NCBI GenBank assembly: GCA_018240785.1
Contig: JAFEFC010000011.1
Coordinates: 125,435-189,434 of the forward strand
Source: Pseudomonadota bacterium
GTDB taxonomy: Bacteria; Pseudomonadota; Gammaproteobacteria; Burkholderiales; Rhodocyclaceae
Length of the DNA: 64,000 nt
Direction: 5' to 3'
Below the pieces are notes generated by a model, which ran no database searches, had not been told where the DNA came from, and worked only from the letters and a program-made list of their open reading frames with translations. The position numbers and the translations under genes are program-made. Below, piece after piece: positions 24,442-33,516 of this stretch. How positions within the stretch are numbered: the stretch's first letter is position 1; each line of letters begins with the position of its first letter.

Positions 24442-26439
24442 ATGCAAGGGACAAACGTGCTGTTCGGTCAGATCGCCGTCGTATTCGGCATCGTGATCGC
24501 CGGCGTGTGGGGCGCCACACAATGGACAGCAGCGGCCCTTGGCTACCAAGTACGCCTTGGCTCTCCCTGGTTCGATTTTCTTGGCACGCCGATCTACCAC
24601 CCGTGGAAGCTGTTTGAGTGGTGGTTCTTCTTCGATGCCTACGCGCCGCGTGTGTTCGACACCGGCGGCGCCATCGCGGGCGGCAGCGGCTTGCTGGCGG
24701 TGGTGGTCGCCATCGGCATGTCGATATGGCGCTCGCGCCAATCGCGGCTGGTCACGACCTACGGCTCGGCACGCTGGGCGAACGCGGAAGACATTCGTAA
24801 GGCCGGCCTCACACAGCCGGCCGGCGTGTTCCTCGGCCAGCACGACCGGCAGTACCTGCGACATGAAGGCCCGGAACACGTCCTGACCTTTGCGCCCACG
24901 CGCTCGGGCAAAGGTGTCGGCTTGGTGGTGCCGACGCTGCTGTCCTGGCCGGCCTCGGCCGTCATCCACGACATCAAGGGCGAGAACTGGCAGATCACCG
25001 CAGCGTGGCGCTCGCGCTTCTCGCATTGTCTGCTGTTCAACCCGACCGATGCGAAATCGGCCGCCTACAACCCACTTCTGGAGGTTCGACGCGGCGCGCA
25101 TGAAGTGCGCGACGTGCAGAACATCGCGGACATTCTGGTCGATCCCGAAGGCGCGCTGGAAAAGCGCAATCATTGGGAGAAGACCAGCCACGCGCTGCTG
25201 GTCGGGGCCATCCTGCATGTGCTCTACGCGGGCGAGGACAAGACGCTGCGCGGCGTCGCCAACTTCCTGTCCGATCCGGCCAGCCCCTTCGAGCTGACCT
25301 TGCACCGGATGATGACCACGCCGCACCTCGGCGATGGTCCGCATCCTGTCGTCGCTTCGGCGGCGCGCGAAGTCCTCAACAAGAGCGACAACGAACGCTC
25401 GGGCGTGCTTTCCACGGCCATGTCGTTCCTCGGCCTGTACCGCGATCCCACGGTGGCCGAAGTCACCTCGCGCTGCGACTGGCGCATCGCCGACCTGATC
25501 GCGGCCAAGCATCCGGTGTCGCTGTACCTGGTGGTGCCGCCTTCGGACATTTCGCGGACAAAGCCGCTCATTCGCCTAATCCTCAATCAGATCGGTCGGC
25601 GCCTCACCGAATCGCTCGACGGCTCCGACGGCATCGATCGCCGGCACAAGCTGCTGCTGATGCTTGACGAGTTCCCGGCGCTGGGGCGCCTGGACTTCTT
25701 CGAGACGGCGCTGGCCTTCATGGCGGGGTATGGCATCCGCAGCTTCCTCATTGCGCAGTCGCTCAACCAGATCGACAAAGCCTACGGCCAGAACCATTCG
25801 ATCCTCGACAACTGCCACGTGCGCGTGACGTTTGCGACGAACGACGAGCGCACCGCCAAGCGGATCTCCGAGACGCTGGGCACGGCCACCGAGCTGCGCG
25901 CGCAACGCAACTATGCCGGCCACCGGCTCGCGCCGTGGCTCGGGCACCTGATGGTGTCGCGCCAGGAAACGGCCCGGCCGCTGCTGACGCCGGGCGAAGT
26001 CATGCAGCTTCCGCCTGACGAGGCCGTGGTGATGGTGTCCAGCGTGGCGCCGATCAAGGCGAAGAAGCTGCGCTACTACGCAGACGCCAATTTCAAGCGT
26101 CGCGTGCTGCCGCCGCCGACGCTTGCGGACGGGCGGTACGCCGACGTGCCGCCATCGCGGCCCGATGACTGGAGCGGGTTGGCGATTCCCGCTGTGCCCG
26201 CCGCACCGGCCACGGCGTCAGCCGATGGCCTGGGTTCCGCCGATGACGGCGGCCCCCGCCGTCAGCCCGAGCTTTCCGAAACTGTCGCCTACGACCCCGG
26301 ACTGGCCGCGCCTGCAGCCGACCTTGGGCTGCTCGATGACGACGACTTGCCGCTTCCCCTTCCTCGCCAGCTCGATCCAGCCATGCAGCGCACGGCCCGG
26401 CTGGCTTCCCTCGACCCCAACGACGGAATCGAGCTATGA
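24442..26439 (+). CDS. traG: TraG/VirD4-type coupling protein
   Basis: 665 residues; ATG at 24442. Two N-terminal transmembrane segments (about 5-30 and 75-95) are followed by TYGSARWA, the Walker A TRSGKGVGLVVP (about 151-162), the Walker B-type LLLMLDEFPALG (about 402-413) and AQSLNQIDKAYG. The C-terminal ~100 residues are Pro/Ala/Asp-rich and less conserved. This ATPase docks the relaxase-DNA complex to the Trb channel. It overlaps the CopG-like gene by ATGA and opens the transfer operon. The 236 bp upstream hold no evident gene. Confidence 0.95.
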   Translation: MQGTNVLFGQIAVVFGIVIAGVWGATQWTAAALGYQVRLGSPWFDFLGTPIYHPWKLFEWWFFFDAYAPRVFDTGGAIAGGSGLLAVVVAIGMSIWRSRQSRLVTTYGSARWANAEDIRKAGLTQPAGVFLGQHDRQYLRHEGPEHVLTFAPTRSGKGVGLVVPTLLSWPASAVIHDIKGENWQITAAWRSRFSHCLLFNPTDAKSAAYNPLLEVRRGAHEVRDVQNIADILVDPEGALEKRNHWEKTSHALLVGAILHVLYAGEDKTLRGVANFLSDPASPFELTLHRMMTTPHLGDGPHPVVASAAREVLNKSDNERSGVLSTAMSFLGLYRDPTVAEVTSRCDWRIADLIAAKHPVSLYLVVPPSDISRTKPLIRLILNQIGRRLTESLDGSDGIDRRHKLLLMLDEFPALGRLDFFETALAFMAGYGIRSFLIAQSLNQIDKAYGQNHSILDNCHVRVTFATNDERTAKRISETLGTATELRAQRNYAGHRLAPWLGHLMVSRQETARPLLTPGEVMQLPPDEAVVMVSSVAPIKAKKLRYYADANFKRRVLPPPTLADGRYADVPPSRPDDWSGLAIPAVPAAPATASADGLGSADDGGPRRQPELSETVAYDPGLAAPAADLGLLDDDDLPLPLPRQLDPAMQRTARLASLDPNDGIEL

Positions 26440-26900
26440 GCCACTACCGCCTCAACCTGTTCATCCAGCCCGAGCACGCCCAGCGGCTCGATGAACTGGC
26501 CGCCAAGAAAGGCGTGTCCAAGTCATCCATCGTCGCGGCGGCGCTCGCATCGTGGCTGTCGCCCGATGCCGCCGACCAGCGCGAGGCGGCCATCGCCAAG
26601 CGCCTTGACCGCCTCTCGCGCCAGGCCGAGCGCATGGAGCGCGACCAGAACATCGCCATCGAAACGCTGGCGCTGTTCATTCGCTACTACCTGACTGTCA
26701 GCACGCCGGTTCCCGAGGCGCACCAAGACGCGGCCCGCGCCCAAGGCAAGGCGCGCTTCGAGCAGTTCGTCGAACAGCTCGGCCGCCACCTGCTTCGCGG
26801 ACGCAGCCTGGTGCGTGACGTGGTGGAAGAACTCCATCTTGATCCGGTACGGATGGAGGACGCGGCGGCAGCCGCCGATGCGCAGGAGCGTGCGTCATGA
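26436..26900 (+). CDS. CopG-type ribbon-helix-helix protein
   Basis: 154 residues; ATG at 26436 overlapping the traG stop. The N-terminal ~45 residues (YRLNLFIQPEHAQRLDELAAKKGVSKSSIVAAALASWL in order) are an RHH DNA-binding fold. The remainder is helical and charged, with a possible coiled coil around 50-75. This gene is fixed between traG and trbB in Tn4371-like ICEs. A role as autoregulator of the trb operon or as a relaxosome accessory is inferred from fold and position. Confidence 0.85.
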   Translation: MSHYRLNLFIQPEHAQRLDELAAKKGVSKSSIVAAALASWLSPDAADQREAAIAKRLDRLSRQAERMERDQNIAIETLALFIRYYLTVSTPVPEAHQDAARAQGKARFEQFVEQLGRHLLRGRSLVRDVVEELHLDPVRMEDAAAAADAQERAS

Positions 26901-27949
26901 GCGCCGTCCCCCAATCCATGAGTGCCACGTCGCTCGACCGGCGCATCCAGATGCTGCGCACGGCGATGGGGCCGCTGATCGCCACCGCGCTCGAAGACCC
27001 GGACGTGGTGGAAATCATGCTCAACCCGGATCGCACCCTCTGGGTGGATCGCCTGTCCTCGGGTCGCGCGCCGATGGGCGTCGAGATGCCCGAGGCCGAT
27101 GGCGAGCGAATCATCCGCCTGGTCGCCGCCCACGTCGGCGCGGAAGTGCATCGCGGCCAGCCCCTGCTGTCCGCCGAGCTGCCCGAAACCGGCGAACGCT
27201 TCGAGGGCATCCTGCCTCCGGCCGCACCGGGGCCGGCCTTTGCGCTGCGCAAGCGCGCCATCGGCGTGATTCCGCTGGAGCGGTACGTCGTGGAGGGAAT
27301 GATGACCGCCGCCCAGGCCGGCTTTCTGGTGCGGGCCGTGCGCGAGCGCCAGAACGTCCTGATCGCAGGCGCCACCAGCAGCGGCAAAACCACGCTCGCC
27401 AATGCCTTGCTCGCCGAAATCGCCGCCACGGGCGACCGCGTGCTGGTGCTCGAAGACACGGTGGAACTGCAATGCGCGGCCCGCGACCACGTTCCGCTGC
27501 GCACGCGCGCTGGCGTGGTGTCCATGACCGAGCTGGTGCGCTCGTCCATGCGCTTGCGTCCTGATCGCGTGGTCGTCGGCGAGGTGCGCGGCGCCGAGGC
27601 GCTGGATCTCATCAAGGTCTGGGGCACCGGCCACCCCGGCGGCATCGCCACGATCCACGCCGGCTCCGCGCTCGGCGCACTGCTGCGCCTGGAGCAACTG
27701 ATTCTCGAAGTGGCGGTGAATCCGCCGCGTGCGCTGATCGCCGAGGCGGTCAACGTGGTGATGCACATCGCCGGACGCGGACGCAAGCGCCGCATCGAGA
27801 GCATCGCCCGCGTCGTTGGCTTCGATGGCGTGGGCTACCAACTGGCGGACGCGCTGGAGACGCCGTTTCCCGAGCTGCCGCCAGTTCCCGAGGCCGCACC
27901 CGCTGCGGCGACTTCCCCGTCCCCTGACCACCTTGGAGAACTGCCATGA
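26897..27949 (+). CDS. trbB: TrbB, VirB11-type secretion ATPase
   Basis: 350 residues; ATG at 26897 overlapping the previous stop. Walker A GATSSGKTTLANALL is at about 157-171. The Asp box VLVLEDTVELQ follows, then MTELVRSSMRLRPDRVVVGEVRGAEALDLI (Walker B region), and the His box GHPGGIATIHAGSA in order. It is a hexameric cytoplasmic ATPase energising pilus assembly and DNA transfer. The C-terminal 30 residues are Pro/Ala-rich. It overlaps trbC by ATGA. Confidence 0.96.
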   Translation: MSAVPQSMSATSLDRRIQMLRTAMGPLIATALEDPDVVEIMLNPDRTLWVDRLSSGRAPMGVEMPEADGERIIRLVAAHVGAEVHRGQPLLSAELPETGERFEGILPPAAPGPAFALRKRAIGVIPLERYVVEGMMTAAQAGFLVRAVRERQNVLIAGATSSGKTTLANALLAEIAATGDRVLVLEDTVELQCAARDHVPLRTRAGVVSMTELVRSSMRLRPDRVVVGEVRGAEALDLIKVWGTGHPGGIATIHAGSALGALLRLEQLILEVAVNPPRALIAEAVNVVMHIAGRGRKRRIESIARVVGFDGVGYQLADALETPFPELPPVPEAAPAAATSPSPDHLGELP

Positions 27950-28338
27950 CGCAGATGATCGTTCCTGCTTTCCGTTTTTCTGCAAATCCGGCTTTGCGCC
28001 TGCCCACGCTGTCGCGGCTGCACCGCCTGGCCGGTCCTGCGGCGCAAGGGCTGCTGCTGTCCGCGCTGCTGCTGTTCCTGGCCGGAACCGCGCAGGCCGC
28101 TGGTTCTTCGATGCCGTGGGAAGGCCCGTTGCAATCCATCCTCGAATCCATCCAGGGGCCGGTGGCGCGCATCGTGGCCGTCATCATCATCATCGCCACG
28201 GGCCTGGCGCTGGCCTTCGGCGACACGTCGGGCGGGTTCCGCAAGCTGATCCAGATCGTGTTCGGCTTGAGCATCGCTTTCGCCGCGTCCTCGTTCTTCC
28301 TGTCGTTCTTTTCGTTCTCGGGCGGGGCAGTCGTATGA
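27946..28338 (+). CDS. trbC: TrbC, conjugative pilin precursor (VirB2-like)
   Basis: 130 residues. A long N-terminal signal region (about 1-48, hydrophobic near 32-47) precedes the mature part, starting near AAGSSMPWEGPLQSILESIQGPVARIV. Two transmembrane helices follow (IVAVIIIIATGLALAFG and IQIVFGLSIAFAASSFFLSFF), the pattern of TrbC/VirB2 pilins. The TraF peptidase encoded at 8516 is the expected maturation enzyme. It overlaps trbD by ATGA. Confidence 0.92.
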   Translation: MTQMIVPAFRFSANPALRLPTLSRLHRLAGPAAQGLLLSALLLFLAGTAQAAGSSMPWEGPLQSILESIQGPVARIVAVIIIIATGLALAFGDTSGGFRKLIQIVFGLSIAFAASSFFLSFFSFSGGAVV

Positions 28339-28607
28339 GCGGCCCGGACAGCTTCGCGGCCGGGTTCGAGGTGCCGCTGCATCGTTCGCTCACCGAGCCG
28401 ATCTTGCTGGGCGGCGCACCGCGCACCGTGGCGATTGCCAACGGCACGCTGGCCGCCGCCGTCGGGCTGGGCCTGCAACTGTGGATTCCTGGCGTCGTGC
28501 TCTGGATCGTCGGCCATTCGCTGGCGGTTTGGGGTGCGCGCGTCGATCCGCAGTTCATGGCCGTGTTCGCCCGGCACATCAAGCACCGCCCGCTGCTGGA
28601 CGTGTAG
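28335..28607 (+). CDS. trbD: TrbD, VirB3-like inner-membrane protein
   Basis: 90 residues; ATG at 28335. The VirB3-type opening FEVPLHRSLTEPILLGGAPR is followed by a hydrophobic pair of segments (about 32-62) and a basic tail. It is an inner-membrane component that partners TrbE in pilus assembly. The gap to trbE is 12 bp. Confidence 0.93.
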   Translation: MSGPDSFAAGFEVPLHRSLTEPILLGGAPRTVAIANGTLAAAVGLGLQLWIPGVVLWIVGHSLAVWGARVDPQFMAVFARHIKHRPLLDV

Positions 28608-28619
28608 GGGGATGCCGAA

Positions 28620-31073
28620 ATGCTGAACCTTGCCGAATACCGTCAGCGCCCGGCCTTGCTCGCCGACTGGCTACCTTGGGCCGGACTGGTCGCACCAGGT
28701 GTCGTCTTGAACAAGGACGGCAGTTTCCAGCGCACGGCCCGGTTTCGCGGGCCTGACCTCGACAGCGCCACGCAAGGCGAATTGATCGCCACGTCAGCGC
28801 GCTTGAACAACGCGCTGCGCCGGCTGGGTTCGGGCTGGGCGCTGTTCGTGGAGGCCGAGCGCCGCGCCGCCGCCGACTACCCGCACTCCGACTTTCCCGA
28901 GCCGCTGTCGTGGCTGGTGGACGAGGAACGCCGCGCTGCCTTCGAGGACTCGGGCAACCACTTCGAGAGTGGCTATCACCTGACTCTGGTGTACCTGCCG
29001 CCCGAGGAATCGCGAGCCCGAGCCGCCAAGATGCTCTACGAGAACACGCCGACGAATGGCGTGGACTGGCGCGAGCGGCTGCAAGCCTTCGTCGCGGAAA
29101 CGGATCGGGTATTTGACCTGCTCGATGGCGTCATGCCGGAAATCGCTTGGCTCGATGACGCGCAAACCCTGACCTACCTGCACGCGACCATTTCGACGCG
29201 GCGCTATCGCGTGGGCGTGCCCGAAGTGCCATTCCACATCGACGCACTGCTGACCGACTCGCCGCTGGTCGGCGGCCTCGCGCCCATGCTGGGGGACCGG
29301 CACCTGCGCGTGGTGTCGGTGCGCGGATTCCCGACCTCGACCTGGCCGGGGATTCTGGACGACCTCAACCGCCTGGGATTTGGGTATCGCTGGAGTACGC
29401 GGTTTCTGTGCCTCGACAAATCCGAGGCGGAACGGGAGTTGGGGCGCTTGCGCCGCCAGTGGTTCGCCAAGCGCAAGAACGTCATCGCGCTGCTGCGCGA
29501 AACCATCTTCCAGCAGGAAAGCCCGCTGGTCGATACCGACGCCAACAACAAGGCCGCTGATGCCGATGCCGCCTTGCAGGAGCTGGGCAGCGATCAAGTC
29601 GCCTTCGGCTACCTGACGGCGACCGTCACCGTCATGGACGAAGACGCCGCGGTGGCCGACGAGAAGCTGCGCATGGTGGAGCGCGTCATCCAGGGGCGCG
29701 GGTTCGTGACCATCCCCGAAACGCTCAACGCCGTGGATGCGTGGCTGTCCTCGCTCCCCGGCAACGCCTACGCCAACGTGCGCCAGCCCATCGTCTCAAC
29801 GCTGAACCTGGCGCACATGATGCCGGTGTCAGCGGTATGGGCCGGGCCGGAGAAGAACGACCACTTGGGCGGCCCGCCGCTGATCGTCACCCGCACCGAT
29901 GGCGCGACGCCGTTCCGGCTGGTGACGCACATCGGCGACGTCGGCCACACGCTGGTGGCCGGCCCGACCGGCATGGGCAAGTCGGTGCTGCTCGCTACGC
30001 TGGCGATGCAGTTCCGCCGCTACCCTGGTTCGCGCATCTTCGCGTTCGACATGGGGCGCTCGATGCGCGCCACCATCCTCGGGCTGGGCGGCGAGCACTA
30101 CGACCTGGGCACGGACGGCGAGATCGCCTTCCAGCCGCTCGCCCGCATTGACCGCGAAGGCTATCGCACCTGGGCCGCCGAATGGATCGAAGGCCGCTTG
30201 TTGCACGAGGGCGTGGCGGTCGGCCCGGACGAGAAGGCGGCCATCTGGTCGGCACTCGGCAGCTTGGCCGGTGCGCCGGTGGAACAGCGCACCATGACCG
30301 GCCTGTCGGTGCTGCTGCAATCGAACGCGCTGCGCCAGGCGCTCGCGCCCTATGTGCTAGGCGGTGCGCACGGCAAGCTGCTGGACGCCGACCACGACCG
30401 GCTCGGCATGGCCGACGTGCAGTGCTTCGAGATGGAGGAGCTGATGCACAGCAAGGCCGCCGTCATGGCCGTGCTGCATTACCTCTTTGCGCGTTTCGAT
30501 GAACGCTTTGACGGTGCGCCCACGCTGCTGATCCTCGATGAAGCATGGCTGTTCTTGGATGACCCGGTGTTTGCGGCGCGCATCCGCCAGTGGCTCAAGA
30601 CGCTGCGCAAGAAAAACGTATCGGTGATCTTCGCCACGCAGAGCCTTGCCGACATCAAGGATTCCAGCATCGCGCCCGCGATCATCGAAAGCTGCGCAAG
30701 CCGCATCTTTCTGCCGAACCCGCAGGCGACCGAGCCGCAGATTCGCACGATCTACGAGGGTTTCGGCCTGAACTCGCGGCAGATCGAAATCGTCGCCACG
30801 GCCGTTCCGAAGCGCGACTACTACTACCAATCCCGCCTCGGCAACCGCCTGTTCGACCTCGACTTGGGGCCGGCCGCGCTCGCCTTCGCGGGCGCTTCCA
30901 CGCCGCAAGACCAGCGCGACATAGACCGCGTCCTGCTGGACGCCGGCACGCCTGGCTTCGCGGGCGCCTGGCTGCGCCATCGCGGCCTCGATTGGGCGGC
31001 TGACCTGCTGCCTTCGTTCCCCGGCCTCGCGCCGGCTTCCCCCGCTGACCACCCACAGGAGATCCTGCCATGA
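28620..31073 (+). CDS. trbE: TrbE, VirB4-type ATPase
   Basis: 817 residues; ATG at 28620. The N-terminal CagE/VirB4 domain (about 1-400) is followed by Walker A AGPTGMGKSVLLATLA (about 446-461), Walker B TLLILDEAWLFLDD (about 634-647) and VIFATQSLADI, all in the expected order for VirB4. It is the largest assembly ATPase and associates with the inner membrane. The length is typical, and it overlaps trbJ by ATGA. Confidence 0.96.
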   Translation: MLNLAEYRQRPALLADWLPWAGLVAPGVVLNKDGSFQRTARFRGPDLDSATQGELIATSARLNNALRRLGSGWALFVEAERRAAADYPHSDFPEPLSWLVDEERRAAFEDSGNHFESGYHLTLVYLPPEESRARAAKMLYENTPTNGVDWRERLQAFVAETDRVFDLLDGVMPEIAWLDDAQTLTYLHATISTRRYRVGVPEVPFHIDALLTDSPLVGGLAPMLGDRHLRVVSVRGFPTSTWPGILDDLNRLGFGYRWSTRFLCLDKSEAERELGRLRRQWFAKRKNVIALLRETIFQQESPLVDTDANNKAADADAALQELGSDQVAFGYLTATVTVMDEDAAVADEKLRMVERVIQGRGFVTIPETLNAVDAWLSSLPGNAYANVRQPIVSTLNLAHMMPVSAVWAGPEKNDHLGGPPLIVTRTDGATPFRLVTHIGDVGHTLVAGPTGMGKSVLLATLAMQFRRYPGSRIFAFDMGRSMRATILGLGGEHYDLGTDGEIAFQPLARIDREGYRTWAAEWIEGRLLHEGVAVGPDEKAAIWSALGSLAGAPVEQRTMTGLSVLLQSNALRQALAPYVLGGAHGKLLDADHDRLGMADVQCFEMEELMHSKAAVMAVLHYLFARFDERFDGAPTLLILDEAWLFLDDPVFAARIRQWLKTLRKKNVSVIFATQSLADIKDSSIAPAIIESCASRIFLPNPQATEPQIRTIYEGFGLNSRQIEIVATAVPKRDYYYQSRLGNRLFDLDLGPAALAFAGASTPQDQRDIDRVLLDAGTPGFAGAWLRHRGLDWAADLLPSFPGLAPASPADHPQEILP

Positions 31074-31795
31074 AGAAGCGCCTTGTCGCCGCTGCCATCG
31101 CGGCCATGCTTTGCACCGCCACCGCCCATGCGCAATGGGTCGTGATCGACCCCACCAACCTCGTGCAGAACACGCTGACCGCGATCCGCACGCTGGAGCA
31201 GATCAACAACCAGGTCCAGCAGCTTCAGAACGAAGCGCGGATGCTGATGAATCAGGCGCGCAACCTCGCCAGCCTGCCGTCTAGCGTGGTCGGCCAGTTG
31301 CGCGCCAATCTGGCGACGACCGAGCGGCTGATCGCCCAGGCGCGTGGCCTGGCCTACGACGTGACGAATCTGGATCGGGAGTTTGCGCGCCTGTACCCGG
31401 AGCAGTACGCCGCCACGGTGAGCGGCGACCAGATGTACCGCGACGCCCAGGAGCGGTGGAAGAACACGCTGGGCGGCTTGCAGACCACCATGCAGATGCA
31501 GGCGCAGGCATCGCAGAACCTCCATGACGATGAGGGTGTTCTGGCCGATCTGGTCAGCAAGAGCCAGTCTGCCGTCGGTGCGCTGCAAGCCATGCAGGCC
31601 ACGAATCAGCTTCTGGCCTTGCAGACCAAGCAGTCGATCCAGACACAGCGGCTCCAGATCACGCAGGACCGGGCCGCTTCGCTGGAACTGGCGCGGCAGG
31701 CGGCGGCCACGGAGCGCGCCCGCGAGGTGCGGCGGCGTTTCCTGGGCGACGGCACGCCGTACACGCCGCAGTCCGTGAACTTCTACGGCAACTGA
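31070..31795 (+). CDS. trbJ: TrbJ, VirB5-like periplasmic/pilus protein
   Basis: 241 residues. The signal peptide MKKRLVAAAIAAMLCTATAHA precedes a mature protein starting QWVVIDPTNLVQNTLTAIR, the TrbJ/VirB5 pattern, with long coiled-coil helices (about 35-100 and 130-225). It probably caps or lines the pilus base. The C-terminus RRRFLGDGTPYTPQS is nearly the same as the tail of the EexN-like lipoprotein at 23927. The gap to the second EexN-like gene is 12 bp. Confidence 0.92.
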   Translation: MKKRLVAAAIAAMLCTATAHAQWVVIDPTNLVQNTLTAIRTLEQINNQVQQLQNEARMLMNQARNLASLPSSVVGQLRANLATTERLIAQARGLAYDVTNLDREFARLYPEQYAATVSGDQMYRDAQERWKNTLGGLQTTMQMQAQASQNLHDDEGVLADLVSKSQSAVGALQAMQATNQLLALQTKQSIQTQRLQITQDRAASLELARQAAATERAREVRRRFLGDGTPYTPQSVNFYGN

Positions 31796-31807
31796 CAGGA
31801 GGCCGCC

Positions 31808-32137
31808 ATGCGATGCGTCCTCGCCCTGTCTGTTCCGGTGCTGGTGCTGCTGGCCGCCTGCGGTGAGCAGCCGGCAGACAACCTCGCTGATGCCCTGGCC
31901 GCCGATCCCGTGCGGCTCAAGGCGTTGCGCGCGCAATGCGCGGCCGACCGGGAGGCCACGGGCGAGGACGCTTGCCGCGCCGCCGCCGAAGCCTTCCGGC
32001 GGCGCTTCTTTTCCGGCGAGGCCGGGCCGGATGAATACCGGACGCTGGCCGACCTGCCGACGATTCCGCCCAGCTTCGAGGAGCCAGCCGATGGCACCGC
32101 ACCGGCCTTGCCCGCCGCCTCGGAGGACACGCCATGA
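31808..32137 (+). CDS. EexN/TrbK-like lipoprotein (copy 2)
   Basis: 109 residues; ATG at 31808 (AGGAGG upstream). The lipobox LLAAC gives Cys about 18. The helix ALAADPVRLKALRAQC...DACRAAAEAFRRRFF aligns with the first copy at 23927, including the cysteines and the RRF ending, but the tail beyond is different (Pro/Glu-rich). Its place between trbJ and trbL is that of trbK, the entry-exclusion gene of IncP plasmids. The first copy may be the recently acquired or diverged one. It overlaps trbL by ATGA. Confidence 0.82.
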   Translation: MRCVLALSVPVLVLLAACGEQPADNLADALAADPVRLKALRAQCAADREATGEDACRAAAEAFRRRFFSGEAGPDEYRTLADLPTIPPSFEEPADGTAPALPAASEDTP

Positions 32138-33504
32138 ATGACGTGACCATCATCGACCAGTTCCTCAACACCTTCGCCACCTACATCGACTCGGGGTTCG
32201 GGCTGCTGCGCGGCGAGGTGGCGTTCCTCACGGCCACGTTGATCGTCATCGACATGACGATCGCCGGGCTGTATTGGGCCATGAGCCACGCCACCGGTCA
32301 GGGCGAGGACGTGATCGCCAAGCTGCTGCGCAAGGTGCTCTACGTCGGTGCCTTCGCCTACATCCTCAACAACTTCAACTGGCTGGCCAGCATCGTGTTC
32401 CGCTCGTTCGCCGGGCTGGGCATCACCGCCACCGGCTCGGCCATCACGATGGAGAACTTCTTGCAGCCGGGCCGGCTCGCCAAGACCGGCATCGACGCCG
32501 GGGCGCCGATTCTGGAGCAGATCGGCGAGATGGCCGGTTTCCCCGAGGTGTTCGCCAATCTCGATCCCATCGTGGTGATGTTCCTTGCATGGCTGGTCGT
32601 GGTGCTGTGCTTCTTCGTGCTGGCGATCCAGCTTTTCATCACGCTGATCGAGTTCAAGCTGACCACGCTCGCCGGGTTCGTGCTGGTGCCGTTCGCGCTG
32701 TGGAACAAGACCAGCTTTCTCGCCGAGAAAGTGCTGGGCAATGTCGTGGCCGCCGGCATCAAGGTACTGGTGCTGGCCGTGATCGTCGGCATCGGCTCGG
32801 GCCTGTTCTCGCAGTTTCAAGTCCATCCCGCCGAACCGAACATCGACCACGCGCTGGTCATCATGCTGGCCTCGCTCACCTTGCTGGCGCTGGGGATCTT
32901 CGGCCCTGGCATCGCCACGGGCCTCGTGTCCGGTGCGCCCCAGCTCGGCGCGGGCGCGATGGCCGGTGCCGCTGTCGGCGCAGCCGGAACGGCAGTGGCT
33001 GTCGGTGCTGCCGCGACGGGCGTGGGCGGTGCGGTGGCCGCTGGTGCCCGCATGGCCCCGGCTGCCGCCAAGCTGGCCGGCAGTGGCGCGCGTGCCGCCT
33101 CATCGGCGGCTGGCAGCGCGAAGTCGGCGTTCCAGACGGGTTCCGCCGCAGCAGGCGGCGGCGCGAAAGGCGCGATGGCGGGCCTGGGCAACGTCGCCAA
33201 GACCGGCGCGCAGTCCGCCGGGCGCGCTGCCGCATCCCGTGCTTCCGCTGCCGGGCAGCGCATGGCCGCACCGTTCCGCGCTGGCTGGAACGGCGACGCT
33301 GGCGCGTCAGTCGGCCAGGCCGCCACCAGCGAAGCGCCGGCAGGCGCTGCCGCTGCACAGGCGCCCGAGCAGCCAGCCTGGGCCAAGCGGCTGCATCGCC
33401 GCCAACAACTTACCCATGCCGCGACCACCGCCGCCCACACGCTGCGCGGTGGCGATGGCGGCGGCTCAGGGCAAGGCCCGAGCCTGCGCGATTCCGACTC
33501 ATAA
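32134..33504 (+). CDS. trbL: TrbL, VirB6-like polytopic membrane protein
   Basis: 456 residues; ATG at 32134. The N-terminal ~270 residues have about six to eight membrane segments (for example LTATLIVIDMTIAGLYWAM, VVMFLAWLVVVLCFFVLAIQ, VLVLAVIVGIGSGLF in order). The C-terminal ~180 residues are a low-complexity Ala/Gly-rich cytoplasmic tail, as usual in TrbL. It forms the inner-membrane passage. The low complexity explains the long spurious frames on the other strand here. Confidence 0.94.
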   Translation: MNDVTIIDQFLNTFATYIDSGFGLLRGEVAFLTATLIVIDMTIAGLYWAMSHATGQGEDVIAKLLRKVLYVGAFAYILNNFNWLASIVFRSFAGLGITATGSAITMENFLQPGRLAKTGIDAGAPILEQIGEMAGFPEVFANLDPIVVMFLAWLVVVLCFFVLAIQLFITLIEFKLTTLAGFVLVPFALWNKTSFLAEKVLGNVVAAGIKVLVLAVIVGIGSGLFSQFQVHPAEPNIDHALVIMLASLTLLALGIFGPGIATGLVSGAPQLGAGAMAGAAVGAAGTAVAVGAAATGVGGAVAAGARMAPAAAKLAGSGARAASSAAGSAKSAFQTGSAAAGGGAKGAMAGLGNVAKTGAQSAGRAAASRASAAGQRMAAPFRAGWNGDAGASVGQAATSEAPAGAAAAQAPEQPAWAKRLHRRQQLTHAATTAAHTLRGGDGGGSGQGPSLRDSDS

Positions 33505-33516
33505 GGAGAACTGACC

